Assembly: GCA_002403445.1 (NCBI GenBank) | Contig: DHHU01000052.1 | Location: 61,831 to 70,800, forward strand | Reading direction: 5' to 3' | Length of the DNA: 8,970 bases | Origin: Salinisphaeraceae bacterium UBA4764 | Lineage (GTDB): Bacteria; Pseudomonadota; Gammaproteobacteria; Nevskiales; Salinisphaeraceae | In this document: positions 1-6,416 of the stretch, piece by piece | Layout of the letters: each line of letters starts with the position of its first letter | How positions within the stretch are numbered: the stretch's first letter is position 1 | Position numbers and translations under genes: made by a program | The notes under the pieces: generated by a model | Told to the model about the DNA's origin: nothing | Seen by the model: the letters and a program-made list of their open reading frames with translations, nothing else | Database searches by the model: none

Positions 1-140
1 ACGACTTCAAAAACCATATGATGCAACCCGGTTCCATCATCGGTATCACCGATATACATGCCGGGGCGTTTTCGAACCGCCTCGAGGCCTTTAAGCACTT
101 TGATGTCGTTGGAGTCGTAGGCCGTTGCGGGTTCTGCCAT
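1..140 (-). CDS. gyrB: DNA gyrase subunit B, N-terminal fragment (cut by window edge)
   Basis: Translating the complement from the ATG at 138-140 gives MAEPATAYDSNDIKVLKGLE, followed by AVRKRPGMYIGDT and GLHHMVFEVV. This is the characteristic start of GyrB: the GLEAVRKRPGMYIG block and the LHH..FEVVDN region open the GHKL ATPase domain. GyrB is the ATPase subunit of the A2B2 topoisomerase that introduces negative supercoils into DNA. Only 46 complete codons are inside the window; the rest lies to the left. It is the last gene of the leftward dnaA-dnaN-recF-gyrB run and starts 31 bp after the recF stop, so co-transcription is likely. No clear Shine-Dalgarno sequence is visible before the ATG. 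ParE (topoisomerase IV) shares similar motifs, but the position next to recF favours GyrB. Confidence 0.93.
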   Translation of the reverse strand, partial: MAEPATAYDSNDIKVLKGLEAVRKRPGMYIGDTDDGTGLHHMVFEV

Positions 141-171
141 AGCCGGTTCAATGTTACGTAAATAACTGATT

Positions 172-1263
172 TTAGCACTTTTTGCTAATTTCTGGTGAAC
201 CACGACTAGGGACCGAGAGTTCGATCTCGCGAGCATAGCCTAATGTGTTCGGTATAAACGCTCGATCCAGAAAAGTAATAAAAACCTGACTCTGTAACGA
301 CGTCAGCTCTTGTCCCAGCAATGCACGATAACGGGCGCCCAACTCCGCAGCAATATCGTCGACGAGCAGAACCGGTGTAACGCCGCGCCGGTTGGCCATG
401 ACTCGTGCCTGGGCCAGAAGCATGCCTGAGGTCAAAAGCTTCTGTTGACCATGTGAGACCTTATCCCGCGCAGCAACATTGCCATGTGTGATCCGCAAGT
501 CGGCTCGATGCGGTCCGATCTGGGTAAAACCAGCCTTCTTGTCACGCTCCAGCGTCCTAGCCAGTGCTTGATCCAGGCTTTCATTGGTTGGCCATCCGGA
601 CCGATAATCAAAATGGATCGGCACACCGGTAAATTCCTTTCTTATAGCGGTCGGGAGATTGCGGGCGATGTCATCTACATAGCCGCGACGGCAGCTGTCT
701 ACTTGACGTGCTTCACGAACTAAAGCCGGATCCCAACTTACGATGTCTTTGTTGGGCCAGCCTAGGCGCAGCGCACGATTGCGCTGGATTAAAGCGCGCC
801 GAAAACGCTGCCATGACGAAAAAAAAGAATGTTCCACGTGGAACACTCCCCAATCCATAAAACGACGTCGATACTGTGGTCCTTCCTCCAGCAACCGATG
901 AACATCCGGATCTATAAGTTGTAACGGGAGGCATTGCACTAGATCAAACCGACTGACGTTCGACTGCGTATCTAAATAGAACTCTCGTCGATTCCGATAA
1001 CCTTCGATCGATACCTTGCGTGCCAAATCATGTTGATCCCGTACCACGGCACGCAGGTTATAGCGATCGGCTTCTGGATGAATAAGATCCCGTAGTCGCG
1101 TGGAGCGGAACGTCACGCCCCGACCCAATAAAAAAAGGGCTTCTAGAAGACTGGTTTTACCCGACGCGTTGTCGCCAACAATGACGTTGACACCGCGATC
1201 AAACTCGAATTCGGTTGACGGAAAACAACGGAATCCCCGAAGCGCTAGGCTTTTGACGTGCAA
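172..1263 (-). CDS. recF: DNA replication and repair protein RecF
   Basis: RecF is an SMC-like ABC ATPase that works with RecO and RecR to load RecA at single-strand gaps and stalled forks. The 363-residue product has the normal family length. Walker A is GDNASGKT at residues 30-37, the ABC signature is SHGQQK at 270-275, and Walker B is VLLVDD at 298-303. GPHRADL at 250-256 is also a typical RecF block. The start is a TTG codon. An in-frame TAG, which is the dnaN stop, lies 30 bp upstream, so no longer start is possible. AGAAGG sits 6 bp before the TTG and supports it. dnaN lies just upstream and gyrB follows after 31 bp, a standard replication operon. The codons for residues 140-145 (VFHVEH) contain a perfect parS palindrome, annotated separately, so the sequence here probably serves both protein and centromere. 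Confidence 0.96.
   Translation of the reverse strand: MHVKSLALRGFRCFPSTEFEFDRGVNVIVGDNASGKTSLLEALFLLGRGVTFRSTRLRDLIHPEADRYNLRAVVRDQHDLARKVSIEGYRNRREFYLDTQSNVSRFDLVQCLPLQLIDPDVHRLLEEGPQYRRRFMDWGVFHVEHSFFSSWQRFRRALIQRNRALRLGWPNKDIVSWDPALVREARQVDSCRRGYVDDIARNLPTAIRKEFTGVPIHFDYRSGWPTNESLDQALARTLERDKKAGFTQIGPHRADLRITHGNVAARDKVSHGQQKLLTSGMLLAQARVMANRRGVTPVLLVDDIAAELGARYRALLGQELTSLQSQVFITFLDRAFIPNTLGYAREIELSVPSRGSPEISKKC
830..845. other. parS: parS centromere site inside recF
   Basis: The 16 bases TGTTCCACGTGGAACA form a perfect inverted repeat. They match the well-known chromosomal parS sequence bound by ParB (consensus TGTTNCACGTGNAACA). ParB loads here, spreads along the DNA, and works with ParA and SMC to segregate newly replicated origins. 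The site lies about 1.6 kb from the putative oriC, within the zone where parS sites normally cluster. It is the only full match I could find in the window. It encodes part of VFHVEH in RecF, and I recall similar residues in RecF of some other gammaproteobacteria, so the site may be conserved. parA and parB are not in the window. Confidence 0.88.
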
Positions 1264-1293
1264 GCAGGACCTTCTACTGCCGAACAGTATCCA

Positions 1294-2400
1294 CTACAAA
1301 CGCATGGGCATTACGACATAACGGGTCGAGGAATCACCATCGGCTTGAATCAAACCAGAACTATCGGATCCAGCCAGGTCAAGGGTGACGTCATCCTGTG
1401 TGAGAGCCCCTAGGGCATCGAGTAGATAAGAAATATTAAAACCGATCTCGAACTCCTCGCCGTTGTAGTCTACGGCAATTTCGTCTTTCGCTTCTTCTCG
1501 GTCCAGGTTTTGAGCTTGGAGTTGTAAACGATCGGCCGAAAGGGTTAGGCGTACACCTCGATAATTTTCATTCGACAAGATGGCCGTTCTTGACAATGCT
1601 TGTCGCAGAATCTGTCTGTCGGCTCGTAATCGATTGGGTGCGGCTTCGGGAATGACCCGCTCATAGTCGGGAAAACGACCATCAATCAGTTTGGTGGTCA
1701 AAGTGATTTCAGGCAGTTCTATACGTAGGTGGCGATCTGATATTCGCAAGGATAAAACCTCATCGTCCGAGCCCAATAGACGAACTAGTTCGTTGATGGC
1801 CTTGCGCGGCACGATGGCCTGTAATGTCTCGTCTACTTCGGTTTGGTAGGGGGTTTCCGAAAGCGCCAGCCGATGGCCATCTGTAGCAACACTGCGGATG
1901 CCCGAATTACTCACAACAAGCAGCAGACCATTGAGATAGTACCGAACATCCTGATTGGCCATAGCAAAATAGGTTCGTTCCAGTAAAGATCGAAGCGTTG
2001 ATTGCTGTAGTTTTACTTCACGTTCCGTTTTCACTTCGTCGAGTCTTGGCCAGTCGTCAACGCGCATCATGGCAAGGGAAAACTGAGATTTGCCTGATTT
2101 GATACGAACCAGATTTTGGTTTTCGGTTACGGTCAATGAAATTTCACTATTGCGGTCGAGTCCTCGGCATATATCGAGTAGCTTGCGGGCCGGTACGGTG
2201 CAACTTCCCGTCCCAGAGATTTGAGCAGGGCATCGCGCAATCAACTCAAGTTCAAGATCTGTTGCCGTAACCACTAAGACATTGTCCAAAGTTTCGAGGA
2301 GCACATTCGAAAGGATCGGCATGGTCTGGCGCTTTTCGACAACGCCTATCACGGATTGCAATACCGGCAGCAAATCGGATCTCTGTAGGGTTACTTGCAC
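1294..2400 (-). CDS. dnaN: DNA polymerase III beta subunit (sliding clamp)
   Basis: The beta clamp is a ring-shaped homodimer that encircles DNA. It tethers polymerase III and other partners and, with Hda, promotes conversion of DnaA-ATP to DnaA-ADP in some relatives. The product has 368 residues, close to the 366 of E. coli. The N-terminus MQVTLQRSDLLPVLQ resembles the family start. Conserved blocks are ATDGHRLAL (172-180), LIDGRFPDYERVIP (238-251) and the C-terminus VVMPMRL, which forms part of the partner-binding pocket. Translation starts at a GTG. AAGGGA lies about 9 bp upstream as a Shine-Dalgarno sequence, and the nearby ATG is out of frame and quickly stopped. The gene follows dnaA after a 232-bp gap that looks like oriC, and precedes recF by 30 bp. 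Confidence 0.97.
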   Translation of the reverse strand: MQVTLQRSDLLPVLQSVIGVVEKRQTMPILSNVLLETLDNVLVVTATDLELELIARCPAQISGTGSCTVPARKLLDICRGLDRNSEISLTVTENQNLVRIKSGKSQFSLAMMRVDDWPRLDEVKTEREVKLQQSTLRSLLERTYFAMANQDVRYYLNGLLLVVSNSGIRSVATDGHRLALSETPYQTEVDETLQAIVPRKAINELVRLLGSDDEVLSLRISDRHLRIELPEITLTTKLIDGRFPDYERVIPEAAPNRLRADRQILRQALSRTAILSNENYRGVRLTLSADRLQLQAQNLDREEAKDEIAVDYNGEEFEIGFNISYLLDALGALTQDDVTLDLAGSDSSGLIQADGDSSTRYVVMPMRL

Positions 2401-2439
2401 TTCAGGTCATCCCTTTTATGAAAGTCTAAATAAATAAGG

Positions 2440-2454
2440 TAGTAGTAGTAGTAG
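2440..2454 (+). promoter_or_regulatory. DnaA-trio: five tandem TAG triplets
   Basis: TAG is repeated five times without error on the plus strand. It is flanked on the 3' side by GC-rich DNA and on the 5' side by AT-rich DNA (TAAATAAATAAGG). The DnaA-trio consensus read 3' to 5' is [G/A]A[T/A], which is [T/A]A[G/A] read 5' to 3', and every triplet here fits. In known cases DnaA loaded on nearby double-stranded boxes extends onto this strand and opens the duplex. The strand and direction relative to the boxes and to dnaA/dnaN match the B. subtilis arrangement. A simple microsatellite is the main alternative, but the position argues for function. Confidence 0.7.
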
Positions 2455-2555
2455 GCCGGTGGTCTATTACTGTACGGAATCTAAAAATCGTTATGAATCA
2501 GTGTCTTGCATTCAATCCAAGCACTTATAACCAATCTTGAATGCTGGGAGTTACC

Positions 2556-2564
2556 TGTGGATGA
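2556..2564 (-). promoter_or_regulatory. DnaA box, 8 of 9 match
   Basis: The plus strand reads TGTGGATGA, so the minus strand reads TCATCCACA. This differs from the consensus TTATNCACA only at the second base. It has the same orientation as the box at 2606-2614 and lies about 100 bp from the TAG-triplet tract. Confidence 0.6.
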
Positions 2565-2605
2565 TTTGTGTGGTTTCATATGGTCGCATTGATGATCTAA
2601 GTTCT

Positions 2606-2623
2606 TGTCGATAACTGTCCACA
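2606..2623. promoter_or_regulatory. Paired inverted DnaA-box-like sites
   Basis: The minus strand over 2606-2614 reads TTATCGACA (8 of 9 against TTATNCACA). The plus strand immediately adjacent, at 2615-2623, reads CTGTCCACA (7 of 9). Together with the flanking bases they form an imperfect 20-bp palindrome (2605-2624) ending 8 bp before the dnaA stop codon. It is a plausible DnaA loading site at the dnaA-proximal edge of the origin. Confidence 0.55.
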
Positions 2624-2632
2624 ACTTGTTCG

Positions 2633-3940
2633 CTAACTTGTCAAGATGCGGGTCAGATTATCGTGGTCTTCATGGAGACGCTGGTCGACTTCGCAGAGTT
2701 CCTGGATCTTGCGCTGGGCGTGCAGGACGGTTGTGTGGTCTCGTCCCCCGAATCCACGCCCAATTTCCGGCAAACTATAGTTGGTCAGTTCCTTGGCTAG
2801 TGCCATGGCGAGCTGGCGTGGCCGCGCAATTGACCGGCTGCGTTTTTTCCCCGTCAGGTCAGATAGGCGAATCTTGTAGTACTCGGCCACCGTTTTCTGA
2901 ATATTGTCGATAGTCACCAAGCGGTCATGGACCGCCAACATATCGTTCAGTGCGTGCTTGGCAAATTCCAGGCTGATCGCTTGACCGGTAATCTGTGATG
3001 AGGCTTTGAGGCGATGTAGGGCGCCTTCTAGATCACGAACGTTGGAGCGCACCCGCTTGGCCACAAAAAATGCCACCTCTTGAGGCAAGCTAACGCTGTG
3101 CATTGAGGCCTTCGATAGTAAGATAGCCACCCGGGTTTCGAGTTCCGGTGGCTCGATAGCAACCGAGAGCCCCCATGAAAACCGTGACTTAAGCCGATCC
3201 TCGAGACCTTCAACTTCTTTGGGGAAACGGTCGCAGGTCAACACGATCCGCTGGTTAGATTCGAGTAGGGAGTTGAAAGTGTGGAAAAACTCCTCCTGCG
3301 ACCGATCTTTGTGCGCAAAAAACTGAATGTCGTCAATAAGTAACGCGTCAAGAGACCGATAATAGTTCTTGAAATGATCCATACGGTTATGTCGGATTGC
3401 GGTGATCATTTCATTAACAAAATGTTCTGAACGGACGTACTCAAGGCGTGCTTCTGGGTCAGCCCGCGCCAGCCTGTGACCTACGCCCTGCATCAGGTGT
3501 GTCTTGCCAAGTCCCACCCCTCCATAGATCAGTAGCGGGTTGTAAGCTAGATTTTCGGGGGTTGCCGCTTGTTCGGCGGCAGCACGTGCGATCTGGTTGG
3601 ATTTACCCTCAACAAATGATTCGAATGTGTATCGGTCGTCAAGATTATGCGAGGCCTCGGTCTTAGTGGGCGGGGCGGCTTCTCCGATGATCGCGCTCTG
3701 ACCATCATCGACAAAGATGCGGATACGGTCGGGGGTTACCCCCACATGCTGAAGTGCCCGGTTGATGACCTGACGGTATTCAGATTCGACTTGCTCGCGC
3801 ACAACGTCGTTTGGCGCTATCAAGTCAACGCCTTCGGCGCTGATACGCACATCCAGGGGTCGTAACCACAGATTGATGTCACGCGCGGGTATGTAGGATT
3901 CGAGCTGTCCAAGACAGCGTTGCCAGGTATTGTCGGCCAA
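2633..3940 (-). CDS. dnaA: Chromosomal replication initiator protein DnaA
   Basis: DnaA is the AAA+ ATPase that binds DnaA boxes, opens the origin and recruits the DnaB helicase. From the chosen start the protein has 435 residues: domain I (about 1-80), a short domain II linker (about 80-102), AAA+ domain III and the DNA-binding domain IV. Walker A is GGVGLGKT (140-147), Walker B LLIDDI (200-205), and the sensor-region block is LKSRFSWG (about 250-257). The DnaA signature GRDHTTVLHAQRKI lies at 399-412. The frame stays open to a TTG at 4013-4015, which would add 25 residues with no counterpart in the family. I prefer the TTG at 3938-3940 because it gives MADNTWQRCLGQLE, placing the conserved Trp at residue 6 as in E. 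coli. AAGGGG lies 11 bp before it, and a candidate promoter lies upstream within the extension. An in-frame TGA rules out any start beyond 4015. The linker is shorter than in E. coli. Confidence 0.96.
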   Translation of the reverse strand: MADNTWQRCLGQLESYIPARDINLWLRPLDVRISAEGVDLIAPNDVVREQVESEYRQVINRALQHVGVTPDRIRIFVDDGQSAIIGEAAPPTKTEASHNLDDRYTFESFVEGKSNQIARAAAEQAATPENLAYNPLLIYGGVGLGKTHLMQGVGHRLARADPEARLEYVRSEHFVNEMITAIRHNRMDHFKNYYRSLDALLIDDIQFFAHKDRSQEEFFHTFNSLLESNQRIVLTCDRFPKEVEGLEDRLKSRFSWGLSVAIEPPELETRVAILLSKASMHSVSLPQEVAFFVAKRVRSNVRDLEGALHRLKASSQITGQAISLEFAKHALNDMLAVHDRLVTIDNIQKTVAEYYKIRLSDLTGKKRSRSIARPRQLAMALAKELTNYSLPEIGRGFGGRDHTTVLHAQRKIQELCEVDQRLHEDHDNLTRILTS

Positions 3941-3987
3941 GTCTTCTTGATCCCCTTGTTCATGTGCAAAGCGACGACTCAAAAAGA

Positions 3988-4015
3988 ATAATAACGCATC
4001 CAGCGAAAGCCCCAA
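3988..4015 (-). promoter_or_regulatory. Candidate dnaA promoter
   Basis: On the minus strand, TTGGGG (4010-4015) and TATTAT (3988-3993, 5 of 6 to TATAAT) are separated by 16 bp. Transcription would begin near 3980, about 40 bp before the preferred dnaA start at 3940. The -35 match is poor, so this is tentative. Confidence 0.3.
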
Positions 4016-4019
4016 TGAC

Positions 4020-4049
4020 TTGCGTGATCATTGCTTAAAGTGTTTTAAT
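4020..4049 (+). promoter_or_regulatory. Candidate promoter for the rpmH-rnpA-yidC-mnmE run
   Basis: TTGCGT (4020-4025) and TTTAAT (4044-4049, 5 of 6 to TATAAT) are separated by 18 bp. The start of transcription would be near 4056, giving a leader of about 36 bases before rpmH. It lies back to back with the candidate dnaA promoter, as expected for divergent operons. The assignment rests on consensus matching only. Confidence 0.38.
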
Positions 4050-4091
4050 CTCGCTCCTGACGCCAATCATGGGTATATAGAAAGCGGCTTC

Positions 4092-4226
4092 ATGAAACGG
4101 ACATATCAACCGAGTAACGTTCGACGTCAACGGAAGCATGGGTTTCGAGCGCGTATGGCGACCCGTGGCGGTCGACGAGTAATAGCCGCTCGACGTGCCA
4201 AAGGCCGCCACCAGCTGACCCCATAG
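4092..4226 (+). CDS. rpmH: 50S ribosomal protein L34
   Basis: L34 is a small, very basic protein of the large ribosomal subunit. The 44-residue product starts MKRTYQPSNVRRQRKHGFRA and continues with RMATRGGRRV and RRAKGRHQLT. These are the hallmark KRT.QPS, HGFRARM.T..GR and RRAKGR segments of the family, at normal length. The frame is open further upstream to 4020, but the family start is the ATG at 4092. No strong Shine-Dalgarno sequence precedes it. The gene is divergent from dnaA and is followed after 11 bp by rnpA, the near-universal arrangement that links L34 and RNase P protein synthesis. Confidence 0.98.
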   Translation: MKRTYQPSNVRRQRKHGFRARMATRGGRRVIAARRAKGRHQLTP

Positions 4227-4237
4227 CTGTCGGGTCA

Positions 4238-4618
4238 GTGAATACGGCAGCATTCCCAAGACATCGACGCCTCACCTGCAAGTCTGACTTTCGGCGTGTA
4301 TTTGCCACGGGCCAGCGATTTGCCGGCGACTACTTGGTAGTTGCTATCGATCATCACAACGAGCAAACTTCGCGCCTCGGCCTTGCTATTGGTAAACGTC
4401 ATTGCCGCCAAGCCGTCGAACGCAATCGAATCAAACGGGTGATCCGTGAGTGGTTTCGGCATCACTATATGCTGTTGTGCGGTTTAGATATGGTCTACTT
4501 GGCACGGTCGACCGTGTCATCGGCACCCAATCATTCGTTGCGCGAGGATTTAGAAAAGTTGGGCCACCGCATAAAGCGTTACCAACGCTTGCATTTCGCT
4601 GGACAGCGCAACGACTAA
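4238..4618 (+). CDS. rnpA: Ribonuclease P protein component
   Basis: RnpA is the basic protein subunit of RNase P. It assists the catalytic RNA in removing 5' leaders from pre-tRNAs. The 126-residue product starts with a GTG, giving MNTAAFPRHRRLTCKSDFRR, which aligns with the family pattern of an AFPR block followed by a DF..VF segment. The diagnostic RNR motif appears as ERNRIKRVIREWFR (residues about 61-74). The C-terminal LREDLEKLGHRIKR matches the last helix of the family. The start lies 11 bp after the rpmH stop with only a weak GGGT-like ribosome-binding site, so translational coupling to rpmH is likely. yidD, usually found immediately downstream and often overlapping, is absent. Confidence 0.95.
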   Translation: MNTAAFPRHRRLTCKSDFRRVFATGQRFAGDYLVVAIDHHNEQTSRLGLAIGKRHCRQAVERNRIKRVIREWFRHHYMLLCGLDMVYLARSTVSSAPNHSLREDLEKLGHRIKRYQRLHFAGQRND

Positions 4619-4634
4619 ACGCTGCAGCCCATCT

Positions 4635-4670
4635 CAACGCCGATAACTTTCCCAACCCAACGCCGATAAC
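4635..4670 (+). repeat. 13-bp direct repeat just before yidC
   Basis: CAACGCCGATAAC occurs at 4635-4647 and again at 4658-4670, with a 10-bp spacer (period 23 bp). The second copy ends 3 bp before the yidC ATG, filling the place where a Shine-Dalgarno sequence would be. It lies in the 55-bp rnpA-yidC gap. It could be a recent tandem duplication or a protein- or RNA-binding site; nothing in the sequence decides between these. Confidence 0.85.
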
Positions 4671-4673
4671 GCA

Positions 4674-6416
4674 ATGGAAAATCTGCGATTTATTCTCCTA
4701 GCAATTGCAGCGGTATTCGGCGTTCTTCTGTATCAATCCTGGCAACACGACCATCCAGGTAAAAACGCCCAATCGAGCAGAACACAATCCCGTCAAGCAT
4801 CGAGTGAATCGGTAAATAAAGCTCAATCGAGCACTGCTAATGCATCGGCGCCCAAGGCCTCCCGCAATAAGTCTTCAAGACAGACAAGCTCTGTGCCTGG
4901 TGAAGGATCCCAAAGTGAATCCGGTCAGCGAAACATCAAAAGCAGCCAGTTGATTCATGTAGTCACAGATAATTATCGGATTACGATCAACCCTCGCGGC
5001 GGCGATATCTATCGGGCTACGTTGCGTAATGTCCCCGTATCGTCGAATAAACCGAATACACCCCTGACATTATTAAAACCGGGAGCGCATAAATTTTTTC
5101 GGCAGACCAGCCGAATTTTCGGGCCGAATACATCCAGAAAGACGCATCGCAAATACAAAGCCAAGAAATCAACATTTCAGCTCAAGAAGAATCAGGATAG
5201 CCTGAAAGTTCCGCTGACTTGGACTGGGCCCAATGGGCGAAAGATCACCAAGGTATTTGTTTTCAAACGCAATAGTTACCGGATTAATCTAAAAACTGTT
5301 GTAAAAAATGCGGGCAACAGTTCTTGGAAAGTGTGGAATCTGGTCGATTACTGGCGTCACGGCGGGAGTAAAAGTGCACACGCTTGGTTTATACCGTCGA
5401 CTTTTTCCGGGGTTGGGTGGTATGCCCAGAATTCAGGTAATAAAGGTTATAGTTATCACAAGCGGAAGACCTCGGCGCTTGATAAAAAACCGGTGGATAT
5501 TACGCAGACCGGCGGCTGGGTAGCCATCAACGAACATTACTTTTTGGCTGCAGCCATACCTGGACATAAGACCAAGGCAAGGTTTTTTGCTAAGAAGCAA
5601 ACGACTCAGGCTGCCCCCAATGCGTTCAAAACCGGATTTGTTACCGCCCCGGAAACGATCTCGCCGGGTCATTCGACAGAGTTTAAGACCCGGCTTTTTG
5701 TGGGCCCCAAGCTCCAAAACGAGCTGACTAATGCCGCTCCCGGGCTCGATCTAACTGTCGACTACGGTTTCATGACGGTGCTTGCGCGCCCCATTTTCAA
5801 ACTTCTGAGCTTTCTACACTCCATCGTTGGCAACTGGGGTGTTGCTATTATCCTGCTCACCCTCATTATCAAGCTTCTGTTCTATAAGCTGTCGGAAAAG
5901 CAGTACCGCTCCATGGCACGTATGCGCAAATTCCAGCCGCGCATGCAGCAGATTAAAGAGCAGTACGGAGACGATCGGCAACAAATGCAAGCCAAAATGA
6001 TGGAGCTTTACAAGAAAGAAGGCTTCAATCCATTGGCAGGTTGCTGGCCGATGTTGGTACAGGCGCCTGTCTTCATTGTTCTGTATTGGGTATTGCTTGA
6101 ATCGGCCGAGATGCGCACGGCGCCATTTCTCTGGATAAACGATCTGTCATCACCAGACCCGTTTTTTATTCTCCCGGTCTATTTCGGCATTACGATGTTC
6201 ATTCAGCAGCGGCTTACCACAAGTACCGCGATGGATCCCCTACAACAACGCCTGATGCAGATCATGCCGATAGGACTTGCCGTATTTTTTACTTTCTTCC
6301 CGGCTGGATTGGTTCTGTACTGGTGTACCAACAACACGCTATCTATCGCCCAACAGTGGTATATATACCGCAAACTGGATACTGAGGGGCTGGGCCACAA
6401 AGCCACTAAAAGTTAG
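4674..6416 (+). CDS. yidC: Membrane protein insertase YidC (Oxa1/Alb3 family)
   Basis: YidC inserts and folds inner-membrane proteins, alone or with SecYEG. The 580-residue protein has the Gram-negative layout: TM1 (about 5-21), a Ser/Gln/Lys/Asn-rich linker (about 22-92), a large periplasmic P1 domain (about 93-355), then the conserved five-helix insertase core (about 362-565). In the core, K400 (TLIIKLLFY) occupies the position of the hydrophilic-groove Arg of E. coli; Lys there is common in other gammaproteobacteria. QYRSMARMRKFQPRM and YKKEGFNPLAGCWPMLVQ (cytoplasmic hairpin into TM3) and FFPAGLVLYW (TM5) are clear family blocks. By hand count P1 (101-355) has about 45 Lys/Arg against 9 Asp/Glu, which is very basic. 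The start is ATG with no visible Shine-Dalgarno sequence. mnmE begins at the base after the stop codon. Confidence 0.97.
   Translation: MENLRFILLAIAAVFGVLLYQSWQHDHPGKNAQSSRTQSRQASSESVNKAQSSTANASAPKASRNKSSRQTSSVPGEGSQSESGQRNIKSSQLIHVVTDNYRITINPRGGDIYRATLRNVPVSSNKPNTPLTLLKPGAHKFFRQTSRIFGPNTSRKTHRKYKAKKSTFQLKKNQDSLKVPLTWTGPNGRKITKVFVFKRNSYRINLKTVVKNAGNSSWKVWNLVDYWRHGGSKSAHAWFIPSTFSGVGWYAQNSGNKGYSYHKRKTSALDKKPVDITQTGGWVAINEHYFLAAAIPGHKTKARFFAKKQTTQAAPNAFKTGFVTAPETISPGHSTEFKTRLFVGPKLQNELTNAAPGLDLTVDYGFMTVLARPIFKLLSFLHSIVGNWGVAIILLTLIIKLLFYKLSEKQYRSMARMRKFQPRMQQIKEQYGDDRQQMQAKMMELYKKEGFNPLAGCWPMLVQAPVFIVLYWVLLESAEMRTAPFLWINDLSSPDPFFILPVYFGITMFIQQRLTTSTAMDPLQQRLMQIMPIGLAVFFTFFPAGLVLYWCTNNTLSIAQQWYIYRKLDTEGLGHKATKS

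Larger units (their letters stand above)
2401..2632. other. oriC: Putative chromosomal replication origin (oriC) between dnaA and dnaN
   Basis: This 232-bp gap carries no credible gene and has origin-like architecture. Read from dnaA towards dnaN, it holds DnaA-box-like sites (2606-2623, 2556-2564, and a weak TTATAACCA at 2525-2533). A weaker 6-of-9 match (TGTACGGAA, 2471-2479) follows, then a GC-rich patch (GGCCGGTGG, starting at 2454). Five TAG triplets come next (2440-2454), and finally an AT-rich run (about 2427-2437) where unwinding could begin. The same order of boxes, GC patch, trio and AT-rich DNA is known from the Bacillus subtilis origin. The dnaA-rpmH gap, the other common oriC position, is short and shows no boxes. 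One GATC is present at 2594-2597, so this is not a GATC-dense enteric type of origin. The boxes are imperfect, so the exact limits are uncertain. The dnaN promoter probably also lies here. Confidence 0.72.

Noticed and set aside
2605..2913. Plus-strand 102-codon frame across the oriC edge and the dnaA 3' end
   Set aside because: It is antisense to the well-supported dnaA, has no recognisable domain and a shadow-like composition.
3583..3588. A further CACGTG core (in dnaA; another in mnmE near 7324) as additional parS sites
   Set aside because: The flanking bases do not continue the parS palindrome.
4013..4015. TTG at the far upstream end of the dnaA frame as start codon
   Set aside because: It would add 25 residues not seen in the family, has no ribosome-binding site, and overlaps a candidate promoter.
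4020..4091. N-terminal extension of L34 in the open frame before 4092
   Set aside because: The family begins MKRT; the extension lacks homology and overlaps the candidate promoter.
4235..4655. Two minus-strand frames opposite rnpA
   Set aside because: They are antisense shadows of rnpA, whose motifs are clear.
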